From NCBI GenBank assembly GCA_027886185.1, contig WOAB01000501.1:930001-994000 (forward strand): DNA of 64,000 nt. Direction: 5' to 3'. Below the pieces are notes generated by a model. The model did not search any database. It saw nothing but the letters and a program-made list of their open reading frames with translations, and was not told the DNA's origin. Shown here piece after piece: positions 36,120 through 47,034 of the stretch (position 1 is the first letter of the stretch; the number at the start of each line of letters is the position of its first letter). The position numbers were made by a program, and so were the translations under genes. The stretch is from Rheum nobile. Lineage: Eukaryota; Streptophyta; Magnoliopsida; Caryophyllales; Polygonaceae.

Positions 36120-36132
36120 AGATCTAGATATT
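36120..36132 (+). repeat. Target-site duplication of LINE 2 (5' side)
   Basis: AGATCTAGATATT, identical to 23563-23575. Confidence 0.85.
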
Positions 36133-36335
36133 GAAGTAGAGGCAACAAGATGTTTTGAATAACGACTTTTCATAAAAAGAGGAAAAACATTTTTATGAAT
36201 TAGTATTCATAAAAGATGAAAATGTATTTTATGATATTAAAAGAGGAAAAACATTTTTGGGCATTAGCATTCATAAAAATGTTGTAATATAAAAAAATCA
36301 ATAATTGAAAAAAATGTTACTATGTTTGCCAAAGG

Positions 36336-36345
36336 TTGATATTAA
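36336..36345 (+). repeat. Target-site duplication of the MULE (left)
   Basis: TTGATATTAA, repeated exactly at 51795-51804. Ten base pairs is within the 9-11 bp range of Mutator-like elements. Confidence 0.8.
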
Positions 36346-36450
36346 GAGTCCCGTTCTGATAAACAACTCCCTTAAGATAAACACTACACATAAACGACAG
36401 CCTTAGGATGGAGAAGATGAACGGCCACGATTGAAGGAGAAGCAACACGG
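36346..36450 (+). repeat. MULE left terminal inverted repeat
   Basis: Starts GAGTCCCGTTCTGATAAAC. In ungapped alignment with the reverse complement of the right end (GATTGAGGATCAAATGAGC and onwards) CTTAA, TAAAC and GCCTTA fall at the same offsets (26-30, 33-37 and 55-60). A further shared CACGATTG / GACGATTG block lies near offset 90. Confidence 0.7.
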
Positions 36451-36749
36451 GATAAATACCGAGTTGGAGACGCGGTGGCAGCATTGTAATTTAAAGTAAT
36501 TTGAACGTTGTATTACAACATTATCCTTACCCCTAACCGGCGCCAAAAGGCGCAAAAACGTTTCAGATGCCTCAAACCCTCGACTCTCTGAAAGCAAAAA
36601 CCCTCACCAGCTGAAGACGCGAATACAAATCGAGCGAAACACAGAACTCGATTTGAGAAAGACGATCATAGTTGAAGAGAAGAAGACGAATCCACGCACT
36701 CAAACGCTCTCAATTGCACAAGTACAAGCAAATACAAACAAAAAACAAC

Positions 36750-39700
36750 ATGAGCGACACAGATTACAGTCAAGACGACTTGGGAGGTGCGAATAACACA
36801 TTTAGGGTTTCAATTTCACATAGATTACTCAGAAATCAAGTTTCGAAACTTCGTTAAATGTTGTTGCACCATTATAAACACATAGCTCAATGTTACGATT
36901 GTTAGCGTTGCTTCAGTATTTTTTTTTCGTTGGGACATTGTTCTCCTGATCTGAATTCTGTGTTCGTGTCGTTTCCTGAGGTTCAATTGGGACTTGGAGG
37001 ATCATTATCTTCTTAAAGAGTTCATCCCTTTGTGATGAAAAACTAGGTTTACGTGAGGTTCATTTTAGGTGTTCGGGGTTCATTTGCTTTTACATTAGTT
37101 CATGCCTGTGTTTACCTGAGATGCATTTTTCAGTGAGGTTTATTATCGAGTTAGAGGTTCATTTTCTTCTTCCAGATTGCATGCCTTTGAGATAAAAAAT
37201 TAGGTTTTCCTGAGGTTGATTTTATGAGTTGGTGGTTCATTTGCTTTTACCAGAGTTCATGCATGTGTTTCCCTGAGTTGCATTGAATCCATGAGGTTCA
37301 TTTATGACTTAGAGGTTCATTTATGAGTTGCAGATTTCATGCCTTTGTGATAAAAAATTAGTTTTACCTGAGGTTCATTTGCTCTTACCAGAGTTCATGC
37401 ATGTGTTGTGGGTTCATTAGAGTTCATTTGCTTTTACAGGGTTCATTTGATTTTTCTGAGGTTCATTTTAGGAGTTGGGGGTTCAATTTAGGTGTTGGGG
37501 GTTCATTGGGTTTTTCTGAGGTTCATTTTAGGTGTTGGGGGTTCATTTGCTTTTACAGGGTTCATTTGGTTTTTCTGAGGTTCATTTTAAGTGTTGGGGG
37601 TTCATTTTAGTTGTTGGGGGTTCATTAGGTTTTTTTGAGGTTCATTTTAGGTGTTGGGGGTTCATTTGCTTTTACAGGGTTCATTAGGTTTTTCTGAGGT
37701 TCATTTTAGGAGTTGGGGGTTCAATTTAGGTATTGGGGGTTCATTAGGTTTTTCTGAGGTTCATTTTAGGTGTTGGGGGTTCATTTGCTTTTACAGGGTT
37801 CATTTGGTTTTTCTGAGGTTCATTTTAGGAGTTGGGGGTTCAATTTAGGTGTTGGGGGTTCATTAGGTTTTTCTGAGGTTCATTTTAAGTGTTGGGGGTT
37901 CATTTTAGGTGTTGGGGGTTCATTAGGTTTTTTTGAGGTTCATTTTAGGTGTTGGGGGTTCATTAGGTTTTTCTGAGGTTCATTTTAAGTATTGGGGGTT
38001 CATTTTAGGTATTGGGGGTTCATTAGGTTTTTTTGAGGTTCATTTTAGGTGTTGGGGGTTCATTTGCTTTTACAGGGTTCATTAGGTTTTTCTGAGGTTC
38101 ATTTTAGGAGTTGGGGGTTCAATTTAGGTGTTGGGGGTTCATTGGGTTTTTCTGAGGTTCATTTTAGGTGTTGGGGGTTCATTTTAGGTGTTGGGGGTTC
38201 ATTTGGTTTTTCTGAGGTTTATTTTAGGAGTTGGGGATTCAATTTAGGTGTTGGGGGTTCATTTTAGGTGTTGGGGGTTCATTTGCTTTTACAGGGTTCA
38301 TTAGGTTTTTCTGAGGTTCATTTTAGGAGTTGGGGGTTCAATTTAGGTGTTGGGGGTTCATTAGGTTTTTCTGAGTTTCATTTTAGGTGTTGGGGGTTCA
38401 TTTGCTTTTACAGGGTTCATTTGGTTTTTCTGAGGTTCATTTTAGGAGTTGGGGGTTCAATTTAGGTGTTGGGGGTTCATTAGGTTTTTCTGAGGTTCAT
38501 TTTAAGTGTTGGGGGTTCATTTTAGGTGTTGGGGGTTCATTAGTTTTTTTTGAGGTTTATTTTAGGTGTTGGGGGTTCATTAGGTTTTTCTGAGGTTCAT
38601 TTTAAGTGTTAGGGGTTCATTTTAGGTGTTGGGGGTTCATTAGGTTTTTTTGAGGTTCATTTTAGGTGTTGGGGGTTCATTTGCTTTTACAGGATTCATT
38701 AGGTTTTTCTGAGGTTCATTTTAGGAGTTGGGGGTTCAATTTAGGTGTTGGGGGTTCATTGGGTTTTTCTGAGGTTCATTTTAGGTGTTGGGGGTTCATT
38801 TGCTTTTACAGGGTTCATTTGGTTTTTCTGAGGTTCATTTTAGGAGTTGGGGGTACAATTTAGGTGTTGGGGGTTCATTAGGTTTTTCTGAGGTTCATTT
38901 TAAGTATTGGGGGTTCATTTTAGGTGTTGGGGGTTCATTAGGTTTTTTTGAGGTTCATTTTAGGTGTTGGGGGTTCATTAGGTTTTTCTGAGGTTCATTT
39001 TAAGTGTTGGGGGTTCATTTTAGGTGTTGGGGGTTCATTAGGTTTTTTTGAGGTTCATTTTAGGTGTTGGGGGTTCATTTGCTTTTACAGGGTTCATTAG
39101 GTTTTTCTGAGGTTCATTTTAGGAGTTGGGGGTTCAATTTAGGTGTTGGGGGTTCATTGGGTTTTTCTGAGGTTCATTTTAGGTGTTGGGGGTTCATTTT
39201 AGGTGTTGGGGGTTCATTTGGTTTTTCTGAGGTTCATTTTAGGAGTTGGGGGTTCAATTTAGGTGTTGGGGGTTCATTAGGTTTTTCTGAGGTTCATTTT
39301 AAGTGTTGGGGGTTCATTTTAGGTGTTGGGGGTTCATTAGGTTTTTTTGAGGTTCATTTTAGGTGTTGGGGGTTCATTAGGTTTTTCTGAGGTTCATTTT
39401 AGGTGTGGGAGGTTCAATTTAGGTGTTGGGGGTTCATTAGGTTTTTCTGAGGTTCAATTTAGGTGTTGGGGGTTCATTAGGTTTTTCTGAGGTTCATTTT
39501 AGGTGTTGGGGGTTTATTTGCTTTTACAGGGTTCATTTGGTTTTTCTGAGGTTCATTTTAGGAGTTGGGGGTTCAATTTAGGTGTTGGGGGTTCATTAGG
39601 TTTTTCTGAGATTCATTTTAGGTGTTGGGGGTTCATTTTAGGTGTTGAGGATTCATTAGGTTTTTCTGAGGTTCATTTTAGGTGTTGGGGGTTCATTAGG

Positions 39701-42700
39701 TTTTTTTGAGGTTCATTTTAGGTGTTGGGGGTTCATTAGGTTTTTCTGAGGTTCATTTTAGGTGTTGGGGGTTCAATTTAGGTGTTGGGGGTTCATTAGT
39801 TTTTTCTGAGGTTCATTTTAGGTGTTGGGGGTTCATTTGCTTTTACAGGGTTCATTTGGTTTTTCTGAGGTTCATTTTAGGAGTTGGGGGTTCAATTTAG
39901 GTGTTGGGGGTTCATTAGGTTTTTTTGAGGTTTATTTTAGGTGTTGGGGGTTCATTAGGTTTTTCTGAGGTTCATTTAGGTGTTGGGGGTTCAATTTAGG
40001 TGTTGGGGGTTCATTAGGTTTTTCTGAGGTTCATTTTAGGTGTTGGGGGTTCATTTGCTTTTACAGGGTTCATTTGGTTTTTCTGAGGTTGATTTTAGGA
40101 GTTGGGGGTTCAATTTAGGTGTTGGGGGTTCATTAGGTTTTTCTGAGGTTCATTTTAGGTATTGGGGGTTCATTTTAGGAGTTGGGGGTTCATTTTAGGT
40201 GTTGGGGATTCATTAGATTTTTCTGAGGTTCGTTTTAGGTGTTGGGGGTTCATTTGCTTTTACAGGGTTCATTTGGTTTTTCTGAAGTTCATTTTAGGAG
40301 TTGGGGGTTCAATTTAGGTGTTGGAGGTTCATTTTAGGTGTTGGGGGTTCATTTTAGGTGTTGGGGATTCATTAGGTTTTTCTGAGGTTCATTTCAGGTG
40401 TTGGGCTTCATTTGCTTTTACAGTGTATGAACTTCTATGCAGTTGTTGTATTTAAACAGGGTATTGTTACAGTTTACTTCATAGTCTGAAGTTGGTCTTA
40501 CAATTGTCCTGTTTCTCTTAGCAGGCTCAACTAGACAATCGCGACAACAAAAAAGGCTTACACACAAAGACATTGAGGTGCCGTATGAGAGTACAGAGAG
40601 TACCAGTAGCGATGACATTCCACTTATAAGGAAAATCTCTGCGAAGAAATCTATTGTAAAGAGAATACAACAACAAAAGAGCACAACACCAGCTAAAAAA
40701 GCCACAACAATGCCGAGACAAAAGAGGAGGAGTACTAAGAGAGAGAGACAGCCAGGCAACAAGGATTTGAAGGGACAAGCTTCAAAATCAGAACAACCTC
40801 CAGAAAAAAAGCAGTGTACTGAAACAGCAGACTCTGAAGATGAGAAGCTTTCTCAGTATTCTACACCAGGCAACACAACTGCAGATACACCAAACATACA
40901 AGCAGATGAATTGCATTTAGAAGTAGAAGCCAAGGGGAAAGGAAAGGAGGTTGAAGACATAGAAAGCCTCAGCTCACAGGAAGAGAAGAAGAGCAGTTCA
41001 TCTCAGAGTTCTGGGAAAACAACACCAACCACAAGGACAATGACTGCAATTCAAACAGATGAAGCAGTTCAGTTAGAGAGTTCCAGTGAGGAGGAGATTG
41101 AGGACAACTTCAGGAACAAACAAAAGACTACACAGATTGAAGAAAGGAAGGACAAGGGGAAGAGGAAAATTGACATTGATGAGGAAGAAACTGCAAAGAA
41201 GAACAACGAAGAAAAATGGGCTGTAGATAAGGGAACAGGAGAGATGAAGCTGTTAATTACCAAGAAAAAAAAGGAGAAGCAGAGAGAACCAAAGGAAAGC
41301 AAGCAGTTGGAGATAATCCATGCCAACCTCAAGATAAAGACAGAAGATGATGGCACACAGTACATCTGGTTGGCAACTAGGAATATCCCAAAGGTGTTTG
41401 TCAATGCGCTGGAATCCATCCCTGAAAACAGGAAGGCACAGACTAAGGTCTGGATTAGGGAGATCAGATTTGAGAGCATGCTCGATTTAAAGATTAAAGG
41501 AGTGCCTCATTGTCTTGCTTTCTGGATACTCGAACACTATGACGAGGTCAAATGTGAGATAAAGCTGAATGATGGCAGCATCATTAATGTGACAGAGGAG
41601 GAAGTGCAGAGGGTGCTCATGATCCCTAGAGGCCAGAGGACAGTGGAAAGGAGAGGCAAAGAGGCTGTTGATGACGCCATTATAAAGGAATGGAAAGAAT
41701 ATTTCGACAACATCAAGCAAATCAGGCCAAGTCATGTGGCAGCCAAACTCAAAACCTGCACCGACAAACTCTGGTTCAAAAGGATGTTCCTTGTCATGTT
41801 CATGTTTGTGCTAGTCGAGAGCAACCAAAAAGGAACTATTCCTCAACACATGATGATCAGCGACGTTGAGGACGTAAAGGGATACAACTGGTGTAGGTTT
41901 GTCATGAGTGTCTTGCCTCAAACAACAACTGAATGGAAGGCCAAGAAAGAGAGGTTCTTCAGAGGCCCAATCGTCTTCCTCGTGGTAAAAAACTCTTGTT
42001 TATTATTTTTTTGTAAAAAATAGTTAGTAGTGAGTGTATTCTGTCCAAGCATTGGATTCATTGGTAATAACTACTAGGTTCATCATTTACAACTAATAGG
42101 TTCATTGAGTATAATGACAAGGTTCATCAGACAAAGAATAGGTTATACACTACAAAAATTGACCAGGTTCATTGGTGCTGTCTTGCAGGTTCATTACTTT
42201 TCTCATGCAGGTTCATTTGTTTAACTTGTAGCCACAATTAGTAGTGAGAGTACTGTGTCCAAGCATTGGGTTCATTAGTTATAACTAGTAGGTTCATCAT
42301 TTATAACTAACAGGTTCATTGAGTATAAGGAAGAGGTTCATCACACATAGAATAAGTTATACACTTGAAAAATCGACCAGGTTCATTGGGGCAGGTTCAT
42401 TACTTTTCTCATGCAGGTTCATTTGTTTGACTTGTAGCAACAATTAGTAGTAAGGGTACTCTGTCCAAGCATTGGGTTCATTAGTTATAACTACTAGGTT
42501 CATCAATTACAACTAACAGATTCATTGAGTATAAGGAAAATGGTCATCACACATACAATAGCTTATACACTTCAAGAATCGACCAGGTTCATTGGTGCTG
42601 TCTTGTAGGTTCATTAATTTTCTAATACAGGTTCATTTGTTTTGACTTGTAGCAACAGTTAGTAGTGAGTGAACTCTGACCAAGCATTGGGTTCATTAGT

Positions 42701-45700
42701 TATAACTACTAGGTTCATCATTTACAACTACCAGATTCATTGAGAATAAGTAACGGGTTCATTGAGTATAAGTAACATCTACTACTGTGTATTACTTTCC
42801 ATGTCATGTGTGTACTAATGTATGTATGAACTTCTATGCAGTTGTTGTATTTAGACAGGGTATCTGTCTTCGGAAATACAAACCCGAATAATACACCAGT
42901 TTTCCTAGGATGGACAAATGAGAGTTTGGAAGAAAGGGAGAAGAGGGAGATAAAGAGTGGAGGATTTGGGTTAGGAACTCTTCAAGACCCAAGACCATCA
43001 AAAGAGGGAAGAGAACAGTCATACATGAACAACAAGCTACAGGTAAACATCAAGCTTCATGTCCAAAAAATAGTATAGTGGGTTCATCAGTTTACACAGC
43101 AAGGTTCATTAACTTACAGATTGAGGTTCATTTATAGTTAAGGTTCACATAAACTTGTTGTCTTGTATGCAGGACTGGCTTAATAACTTCACCAAACAAC
43201 AGATTGTAGTGGCCAACGAAATGTTGAAACTCACTGCCATGATGGAAAACTTGCCAAAGGAATTCAATGCAGAGCCCAAGGTCCAGAGCATGATCAAAAC
43301 AGCCCAAACGCTGATTGGCGACAAAAAGGCCGAGGAAGAGGAAAGAAGCGAATTTGAGAAGATATGGAATGATGCCGACCACCCTTTCTGGAGCGATCTA
43401 CAACTCATAGAATGCTTGAGACAGGTGGAGAAGGCTGATGCTTCAAAAGAAAAGATCAAGATCTCAAATGCTGAACCTTCCACTTCTAAGGCAACACAGG
43501 GCATTGATACCACACAAAATTGGGAGGATGTAAACATAGTTATGAATGAGTACATTGACGTGCTCAGTGACAGAGAGGAGGAAAGAGATGACGTTCAACA
43601 GCTAGAGAAAGAGAGGGCGCAAGGCACTGCGCATGAGACTGTTGTTGGTACTAAGGACAAGGAACCAACACCCCCAGCACCAACACCCCCCGCACCAACA
43701 CCCCGCGCACCAACACCCCGCGCACCAGCAACAACGAAGAAGGCCAGAAAGTCTCCGCGTTTGAAAATTCCATCTTTCAAGCTTATAAGTTCAGAGGAGT
43801 CGGATGACGTTGAGACTGAGAAAAACGATGATGAAGAACCTTCAGTGCTCATAGGGTCAGAGGAGGTACAAGAAATTGGTGTTGCGGAAGCGATGGATGA
43901 AGAACAAGCAGTGGCTGCTGCACATAAGGACAAGGAGCTCGCTGAAGCAGAAAAGGCAAAAGAAAAGGGCAAGGGGAAACAAGTGGTGGCTGATGCTGAT
44001 GTAGTTCACGGGCCAAGGCACAAGAAACTTGGGGAAAAGCTCAGAAGCCCCTACAAAAGCCGCACTGTCGACATCTTTGCCAGTAGACCAAAGGAGGCAA
44101 TCGTGATGCACAACTACTGTAACCACTGCAGCATAGGAGGGTAAGATATACATACATTCTGACATATTTTATTTTATTTTATTATTATGCAAAATATTAG
44201 AGATAAAGGTTTACTACTGCATAACACTTTTGTTCCTATGCAATTGAATAGTGAGGCGCTCTTCAAATACAAGTCGCTGAAAGTCTCCGGAATGGAGTTG
44301 GCAATGGATGTGGACATCCACTACAAAGCAATTGATGCTTGGTCAACCATTCTGAACACTAATGAGGAGGTAAAAAGCAGCAACAAGCCCAGCAAAGCAT
44401 TCCTGTATGTATACCAAATGGTAAGTAAAAATGGTTAAAAGTTAAAAGAATAAGCTGCATGCATATATACTATGCGGTTCAACAGTAAATAAAATGTGGT
44501 TCATCATTTTATTTAGATAGCAATAGGATTGGATTTCACACTAGGTGCATCAGTTTGCATACGAGGTTCATCAGTTTCAACAGAGAGGTTCATTCAATAT
44601 AACTAAGAGGTTCATCATTTACAACTAACAGGTTCATTGAGTATAAGTAACAGGTTCATCAGAAATAGAATAGGTTAGACACTTCAAAAATGCACCATTT
44701 TCATTGGTGCTGTCTTGCATGTTCATTTGGGACCTCAGCAAACAGACTAGAATATGTAGATAGCAATAGGATTGGATTTCACACTAGGTTCATCAGTTTG
44801 CATACGAGGTTCATCATATGAAAAGTGAAGTCCTATAAGTTCAACAATTTATCTGTCCACGTTGTGGCTTGAATATATAATTCTCGTATACTAACAAAAA
44901 AATCGTGAAATGTTGAAACAGAATATAACCTTGAAAGATCAACTGGGCGAGTTCACGAGGAACTTCAACAACGCAGTGGCTGAGGTGCATGGACGAAAAT
45001 TAAAGGACATAGACATGGTAAATTTATTGCTATTCTAAGCTTGTCTGTTTTTTGTATTTATTCTGTTCATAATTTTTTGTGAGTTAATTTCAAACGTCAC
45101 TAACTAAACGGATTATTACAGGTTTTTGTACCGGTCATAATCCACAATGACCGTTACTTTCTAATTGCCATGAACATTAAGAGTAAAACCCTTCATGTGC
45201 TAGACAGTGTGCCGAACAGCGGTGATACGCAGCTCTATCAGGAAGCGATTCACAAGATTGTAAGTGTACAATAATTGATTAAATTGTCTTGTTACTAGTG
45301 AGTGAACTATGCCCAAGCATTAGGTTCATGACTTATAACTACTAGGTTCATCATTTACAACTACCAGGTTCATTGAGTATAAGTAACAGGTTCATCAGAC
45401 ACTGAATACGTTATACACTTAAAAAATCCTCCAGGTTCATTGGTGTTGTCTTGTAGGTTAATTAATTTTCTCATGCAGGTTCATTGGTTTGACATGAAAC
45501 CAACAGTTAAATTGTGTTGTTGACAACATTTTTTTGACTGTTTGGGTTAAAATTCATTTGTTCTCTTTATGCTTGTGTGCAGGTACACATGACTGAAATA
45601 TACTTCCGCCAGAATCACTTGGCCAGGAGAGCAAGCGAGATTGAATCTGCACAGCATAAGCCACAATTGATTCCTCTACCGGTCCAGTCTGACGGAGCAG

Positions 45701-45819
45701 AAGAACAAGACTTTGGGGTGTTTATCATGAGATACATGGAGAAGTACATGGGCGTGCCAAATGAGAAATGGGAGGATCAGATGAACAACAAGAACAAAAA
45801 AAGGGCATTGAAGAGCTGA
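36750..45819 (+). CDS. MULE-encoded Ulp1/C48 protease-like protein, 8 exons, catalytic Cys replaced
   Basis: Exons by GT-AG and phase: 36750-36786, 40525-41984, 42842-43042, 43173-44140, 44252-44420, 44922-45017, 45122-45259, 45583-45819; 1101 aa. The N-terminal third is Lys/Glu/Ser-rich. About residues 290-520 (VWIREIRFESMLDLKIKG and following) resemble the N-terminal domain of plant transposon Ulp1 proteins. After a Pro-repeat (PAPTPPAPTPRAPT) the C-terminus is a SUMO-protease-like fold: VPVIIHNDRYFLIA (His985), HVLD (Asp1005), Gln1058 and EEQDFGVFIMRYMEKY, where family members have DCGVF. Phe1067 (TTT) replaces the nucleophilic Cys (TGT), so proteolysis is unlikely. An A7 run (45796-45802) probably lost one A: the +1 frame continues GIEELRIKYVHAIITSEANE to a stop at about 45921. 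Intron 1 (3.7 kb) holds the minisatellite. Such proteins probably assist or modify transposition; the role is inferred. Confidence 0.8.
37020..37400 (+). repeat. Diverged left edge of the GGTTCAT minisatellite
   Basis: Degenerate units such as GAGGTTCATTTTAGGTGTTC, TCATGCCTGTGTTTACCTGA and TTCATGCATGTGTTTCCCTG precede the homogenised array. They show what an older, unhomogenised state of the repeat looked like. Confidence 0.75.
37401..40423 (+). repeat. 3-kb G-rich GGTTCAT minisatellite in intron 1 of the Ulp1-like gene
   Basis: Units of about 18-40 bp of the forms TTAGGTGTTGGGGGTTCATT, CTGAGGTTCATTTTAGG and TTTGCTTTTACAGGGTTCAT are tandemly repeated with few mismatches. They form higher-order periods: identical starts recur at 37651, 38049, 38268, 38666 and 39064 (spacings 398, 219, 398, 398). 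Nearly every unit has a GGGGG run on the plus strand. Many short plus-strand ORFs with GSLGFSEVHFR-type repeats exist only because the array is periodic; they are intronic. Confidence 0.95.
40423..40461 (+). repeat. Displaced copy of the exon 3 splice acceptor region
   Basis: TATGAACTTCTATGCAGTTG and the following TTGTATTTAAACAGGGTAT nearly repeat 42832-42862, where this sequence is the intron 2 acceptor plus the first codons of exon 3. Here it sits at the right end of the array in intron 1, about 64 bases before the true exon 2 acceptor. Confidence 0.75.
41985..42841 (+). repeat. Intron 2 of the Ulp1-like gene: about 210-bp GGTTCAT tandem repeats
   Basis: Four imperfect units, each with ...TAGTAGTGAG...GTCCAAGCATTGGGTTCATTAGT, TAACTACTAGGTTCATCATT, GGTTCATTGAGTATAAG and GACCAGGTTCATTGGTGCTG, begin near 42020, 42235, 42440 and 42655. 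All GGTTCAT motifs are on the plus strand. Confidence 0.85.
44421..44921 (+). repeat. Intron 5 of the Ulp1-like gene: GGTTCAT unit shared with the transposase intron
   Basis: About 44560-44820 contains TCAATATAACTAAGAGGTTC, GAATAGGTTAGACACTTCAA, TTCATTTGGGACCTCAGC and TTGCATACGAGGTTCATC, a unit that is tandemly repeated at 48560-49560 inside the opposite-strand transposase intron. Confidence 0.85.
45260..45582 (+). repeat. Intron 7 of the Ulp1-like gene: single GGTTCAT unit
   Basis: One unit related to those of intron 2 (TAGTGAGTGAAC, AAGCATTAGGTTCATGACTT, AGGTTCATTGAGTATAAGTA). Confidence 0.75.
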
Positions 45820-47034
45820 GAATCAAATACGTGCATGCCATCATCACCTCCGAAGCTAATGAAATACGAGAAAAGGCACTGCAGATCATAAAAGACAACC
45901 CTGAAGGGCCGTATACATGAACATTAGATGATTGACTTTTCGTAAGAATGATAATAGGTTGATTGTATAGATTGGGTAAATATATGATTGCTGAATTGGG
46001 TACAATGATACTAACAGATAGCACTAATCACCTGTCTAATTGCCTAAATTAGGATCAAGACTTCAATATATTAGCAGGTTCATTGCTATTGTCTTGTAGG
46101 TTCATTAATTTTCTCATGCAGGTTCATTGGTGTTGACATGCAGGTTCATTAATTTTCTCATACAGGTTCATGACTTATAACTACTTGGTTCATCATTTAA
46201 AACTAACAGGTTCATTCAGAATAAGTAACAGGTTCATCAGACATACAATAGGTTATACAATTCAAAAATCAACAAATCAACCAGGTTCATTAGTGCTGAC
46301 TTGCAGGTTCATTACGTTTCAAAGGCAGGTTCATTGGTTTTGACTTGCAGGTTCATTTTAGGGATTGGGGGTTCATTTGCTATTACAGGGTTCATTAGGT
46401 TTTTCTGAGGTTCATTTTATGTGTTGGGGATTCATTTACTTTTACAGGGTTCATTAGGTTTTCCTGCGATTCATTTTAGGTGTTGGGGGTTCATTTGCTT
46501 TTACAGGGTGCATTAGGTTTTTCTGAGGTTCATTTTAGGTGTTGGGGGTTCATTTGCTTTTACAGGGTTCATTTTAGGTGTTGGGGGTTCATTTGCTTTT
46601 ACAGGGTGCATTAGGTTTTTCTGAGGTTCATTTTAGGAGTTGGGGGTTCATTTTAGGTGTTGGAGGTTCATTAGGTTTTCCTGAGGTTCATTTTAGGTGT
46701 TGGGGGTTCATTAGGTGTTGGTTTATCATTTAACTACTTGGTTTATCATTTAAAACTAACAGGTTCATTTAGAATAAGTAACAGGTTCATAAGACATACA
46801 ATAGGTTATACACTTCAAAAATCAACAAGGTTCATTGATTGGAACTAACAGGTTCATTGGTGTTGCCTTGCAAGTTCATTAATTTATGCATGCAGGTTCA
46901 TTCAGTATAAGAAACAGGTTCATCATGTATAACTAACAGGTTCATTGAGTATAAGTAGCATGTTCATCAAAATTCTTAAAAGTTCAGCAAAAGTAAGCAA
47001 AAAAAAAAATGGAATCGAAAAATACTGAAGAACA
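45820..47034 (+). repeat. Region between the convergent MULE genes: mixed GGTTCAT repeats
   Basis: The first 100 bases are the likely lost C-terminal codons of the protease gene. The rest is GGTTCAT-type repeats, including a 370-bp patch (46350-46720) of the same GTTGGGGGTTCATTTGCTTTTACAGGG units as intron 1. No additional gene is visible. Confidence 0.8.

Noticed and set aside
37401..39900. About a dozen plus-strand ORFs of 64-108 aa with GSLGFSEVHFR-type repeats
   Set aside because: They are created by the periodic minisatellite, lie inside intron 1 and drift between frames; not a repeat-protein gene.
37401..40423. CRISPR-like array
   Set aside because: Units are contiguous minisatellite repeats without unique spacers, in a plant intron.
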